Program-made: the position numbers and the translations under genes
The notes under the pieces: model-generated
Database searches by the model: none
The model's input: the letters and a program-made list of their open reading frames with translations, nothing else
Told to the model about the DNA's origin: nothing
Source: Pontederia crassipes
Lineage: Eukaryota > Streptophyta > Magnoliopsida > Commelinales > Pontederiaceae
DNA length: 64,000 bases
Assembly: GCA_030549335.1 (NCBI GenBank)
Contig: CM060186.1
Location: forward strand, 25,776,689-25,840,688
Direction of reading: 5' to 3'
Part shown: positions 61,431 to 64,000 of the stretch, in pieces
How the letters are laid out: each line of letters opens with the position of its first letter
Numbering within the stretch: position 1 is the first letter of the stretch

Positions 61431-63493
61431 TGGATGGACTTAAGAGAAAAAGGAAAAAAATCATAATTCAGGAGGTTAACGAAAGAAACTCAAAATTTTG
61501 AGCTTGTAATCAAAGTCCAACCGAGTAAAAGTGAAGCATCCATCACCGTAGATTAATTCAAAAATTACCAAATTAAGTTTAATAAAAAAAGAAGTACTTA
61601 ATACTTTCATTACATATTTTACGAGTCTTAAAATAAGATGCATTCAATTTTTTTGTTAATGTATTCTCGAGTTACTCATCTCATGCGTGTGTGACATATT
61701 TCTGACAAGTATGATGATTATCACCCACTTAATTATCTTAAAAAATAAACATATTTTAATATATAAATTTGGTTTTTTTCCTCTTTAAATCTTCGTTTCA
61801 TCGTAGCGGAGACCATTAGAATATTCAGCAATTAGAAACATCTCAACATATCATTTTAAATTAATTAGAAACATGATAGGTCTCTAGTGGATATAAAAAA
61901 AAAAAGAAACAGAGAGCACAATTGAAACAGACAAAAAATATTTGTTACCTGGGGATAAATTCGAGGGAGGGAGCCGTACATTGTCGTGAAGGGCCCACAC
62001 ATTTATTCGTACAACTGTTGTCGGTCGTCCGTTTGCGCGCCCGAAAGCAACCGACGCGTCACCGCTGACGAAGAGCCCCCGCTCGGCACTTCGCGGCGAC
62101 GTGCATCCGTAGCACGTGCTTTGACGCCTCTGTTCACGTGATCCATCCTTGTCTATTTACAAATATTAAATAACTGTCAATAAGTATTTTATTAATTAAA
62201 GTTTAATTTTAAAACTAAACAATTATATGTTTAGATAAAATCATTTATATTAATAATAATTAGTCAGTTATAATATAATTAATTGCATTATGTTTTAAAA
62301 GAAATAAACATCCATCTCTGTTTATTTTTTTAAGTAATAAATAAATTTAATATCTCCTTATTAAACGTTGAGAGTTTTTCAAATTGACTTATAAATTATT
62401 TATAAGCTTAGTCAAACGAAGCTTAGTAGCCCTCTTATATTTTTGTCTTCCAATCATAAAAATATATCATTTGAATAAAAAAATTAAGAGGAAAACAAAT
62501 TATAAATTAAAACTCCAGCTGCTGGTCTAGTTTTTCAGAATTTGACGACATTTACTTATTGTCCCTATTCCATATGCCTGCAAACTGCAAATTATTAGGT
62601 TTTTTAGCTCTTGCATATATTTTAACGAAATCTTAAAGTTTATAAATAATATAAAATAAATTAAGTACTAACGTATCCTATGGAGTTGTAAATTGTAATC
62701 ACAAATAATTCAATGCATCTTTTTCTTTCAAGTCATAAAGAATTTCTACTTTGAACTTTTGAATACAAATATAAAAGAAAATCATTATCTACCATCCTTA
62801 TATAAAGTTATATTAAGTTAAGTCCACAAATGAATCATAGAAATTTAATTTGCAAACATTACAGAACTCTCAATCGTGTTTTTTTTTTAATTTCTTTGTA
62901 CTTTCCTCCCCTTATAACTAGTCCAAAATCTAGATAAATATCAGAATACTTGGTGAGTTCATGAGTCCATTTGAATTTATTGATTCTATCGAGTAAACTC
63001 ACAATACTTCTTATTTTAGACCATCTTCACACAGTTTCAATGTCTAAAACTCATAACATCGGACGAGTTAGACTCGCAAGTTTAAAAACTTAGCTCTTTA
63101 ATACTCTTTTCTTTACCTTCACCAGTTAAATGTACGATGTTGGGGGTGGGGATCTATTCATTAGTTCACCACCATCATGCTCTTGAACATTATGACTAAG
63201 ATAGTGAATTGACCTTTAAAATAAAAAGTTAGTTTGGCACACGTGTATATATATATACCCCTCCTAACTGCTCTCCGATGCTACCAATTATGTAATAAAC
63301 CAATAAAATTATTGACTTTGACTAATTCTTTGATTAAAAAAGAAGACTTAAATTAATAATAAAAAATATCACTAAAAGAGGGAGCTGATTCAATATAATA
63401 AAGCCCAGTATCATTAACATGAATAACTAAAGATGAAGTCTCTAGCACAACTCCGTATATCTAGAAGTGAAACAACTAACGGTAATGACAATA
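61431..63493. other. Intergenic region with a short GC-rich island
   Basis: A GC-rich island at 62020-62150 carries two G-box cores CACGTG (62113-62118 and 62135-62140). It might be a promoter fragment or exon relic, but no open frame with a known domain is attached. The rest is AT-rich. Confidence 0.4.
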
Positions 63494-64000
63494 CACTACA
63501 ACAAATTTGTCAAATATCAACACAAATTAACAATGCAAATTGTTGCGACATAAATAGCGTCTAAATAGCGACTTCGTTGGATCGACCAAATGTGGCACTA
63601 AGTTCCTCCCTGTGACGTCGCACTAGCATTACATCATGTCGGCAATAAAGTCAGCGCCATTGCAACACTACTTAGATGCTATTATCACGCGCGAAAATTT
63701 AAAAATCCATGACAGATTATAGCGTTGTATTAGCGTCGATACCATGCAACACTAAATTAGCGTCACAACAGTTAACGTTGCTAAATCAACGTAAGTTCAA
63801 GAGGTGATATTGGCATCGGAGACGTACGCCATGTTGGCATCGATAGGATGCGACGCTAATTTAGCGTCGGAGTAATTGCGACACTAAGTCGACGCTAGAT
63901 CAAGAGTCAATATTGGCGTCGAAAGCTTTCAATAGTATTGGGAGGCTAATGTGACATTATTTTTTTGCATCACTAATGAGTCACTTATGTGATGCAAATG
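63494..64000. mobile_element. 5' end of a CACTA element of the same family as 28488-40404
   Basis: It begins CACTACAACAAATTTGTCAA and is followed by a dense block of AGCGTC, GCGACG and GACGCTA words, parallel to 28488-28960. Shared phrases include ATAGCGTCTAAATAGCGAC and TATCACGCGC. It runs beyond the window, so the far end and target duplication (ATA is expected) are not visible. Confidence 0.85.

Overview
The window looks like nuclear DNA of a flowering plant, most likely a monocot. It has spliced plant-type genes with GC-rich exons set in AT-rich DNA, and it is dominated by nested transposable elements (LTR retrotransposons, CACTA, hAT, a Tourist MITE). The species cannot be named from the sequence; assignment to monocots is an inference from the GC-rich coding exons.

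Only three intact-looking protein genes are supported, all on the minus strand. Two encode GPI-anchored lipid-transfer-like proteins (12981-15458 and 42410-43251). They share the same three-exon layout, with a tiny middle exon of 33 or 27 bases. The third (49485-52802) is a four-exon type I metacaspase with an LSD1 zinc finger and the catalytic His and Cys in place. All splice models were built by hand from splice signals and phase, and each closes to an uninterrupted reading frame.

Layout. 1-1390: 3' end of a CACTA-like element. 1592-10657: LTR retrotransposon with target duplication TATAC, a partly duplicated 5' LTR, a tRNA-Asp-type primer site and no recognisable pol. 10663-12611: LTR remnant and a second type of CACTA element. 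12981-15458: first lipid-transfer-like gene, with a hAT-like insertion in intron 2. 16007-16562: short hAT element. 17772-20223: solo LTR. 20900-28480: decayed Ty1-copia sequence. 28488-40404: 11.9 kb CACTA element with TGA target duplication, holding a hAT element, a FAR1-like pseudogene with an internal tandem duplication, and a solo LTR. 42410-43251: second lipid-transfer-like gene. 44795-47881: hAT-like elements and microsatellites. 49485-52802: metacaspase, with a Tourist MITE and a 319-base mini-CACTA in intron 3. 53765-57910 and 60127-60560: terminal-repeat element, a mitochondrial tRNA-Cys fragment and broken copia pol pieces, one split by a solo LTR (57911-60126). 63494-64000: 5' end of a third copy of the first CACTA family.

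The three genes do not form an operon or an obvious pathway. The lipid-transfer-like proteins act at the cell surface, and the metacaspase is a cytosolic or nuclear cysteine protease linked to cell death and proteostasis. The most informative content is the insertion history: nine insertions have target-site duplications that I could read directly from the sequence, seven of them exact and two matching at 7 of 8 bases.
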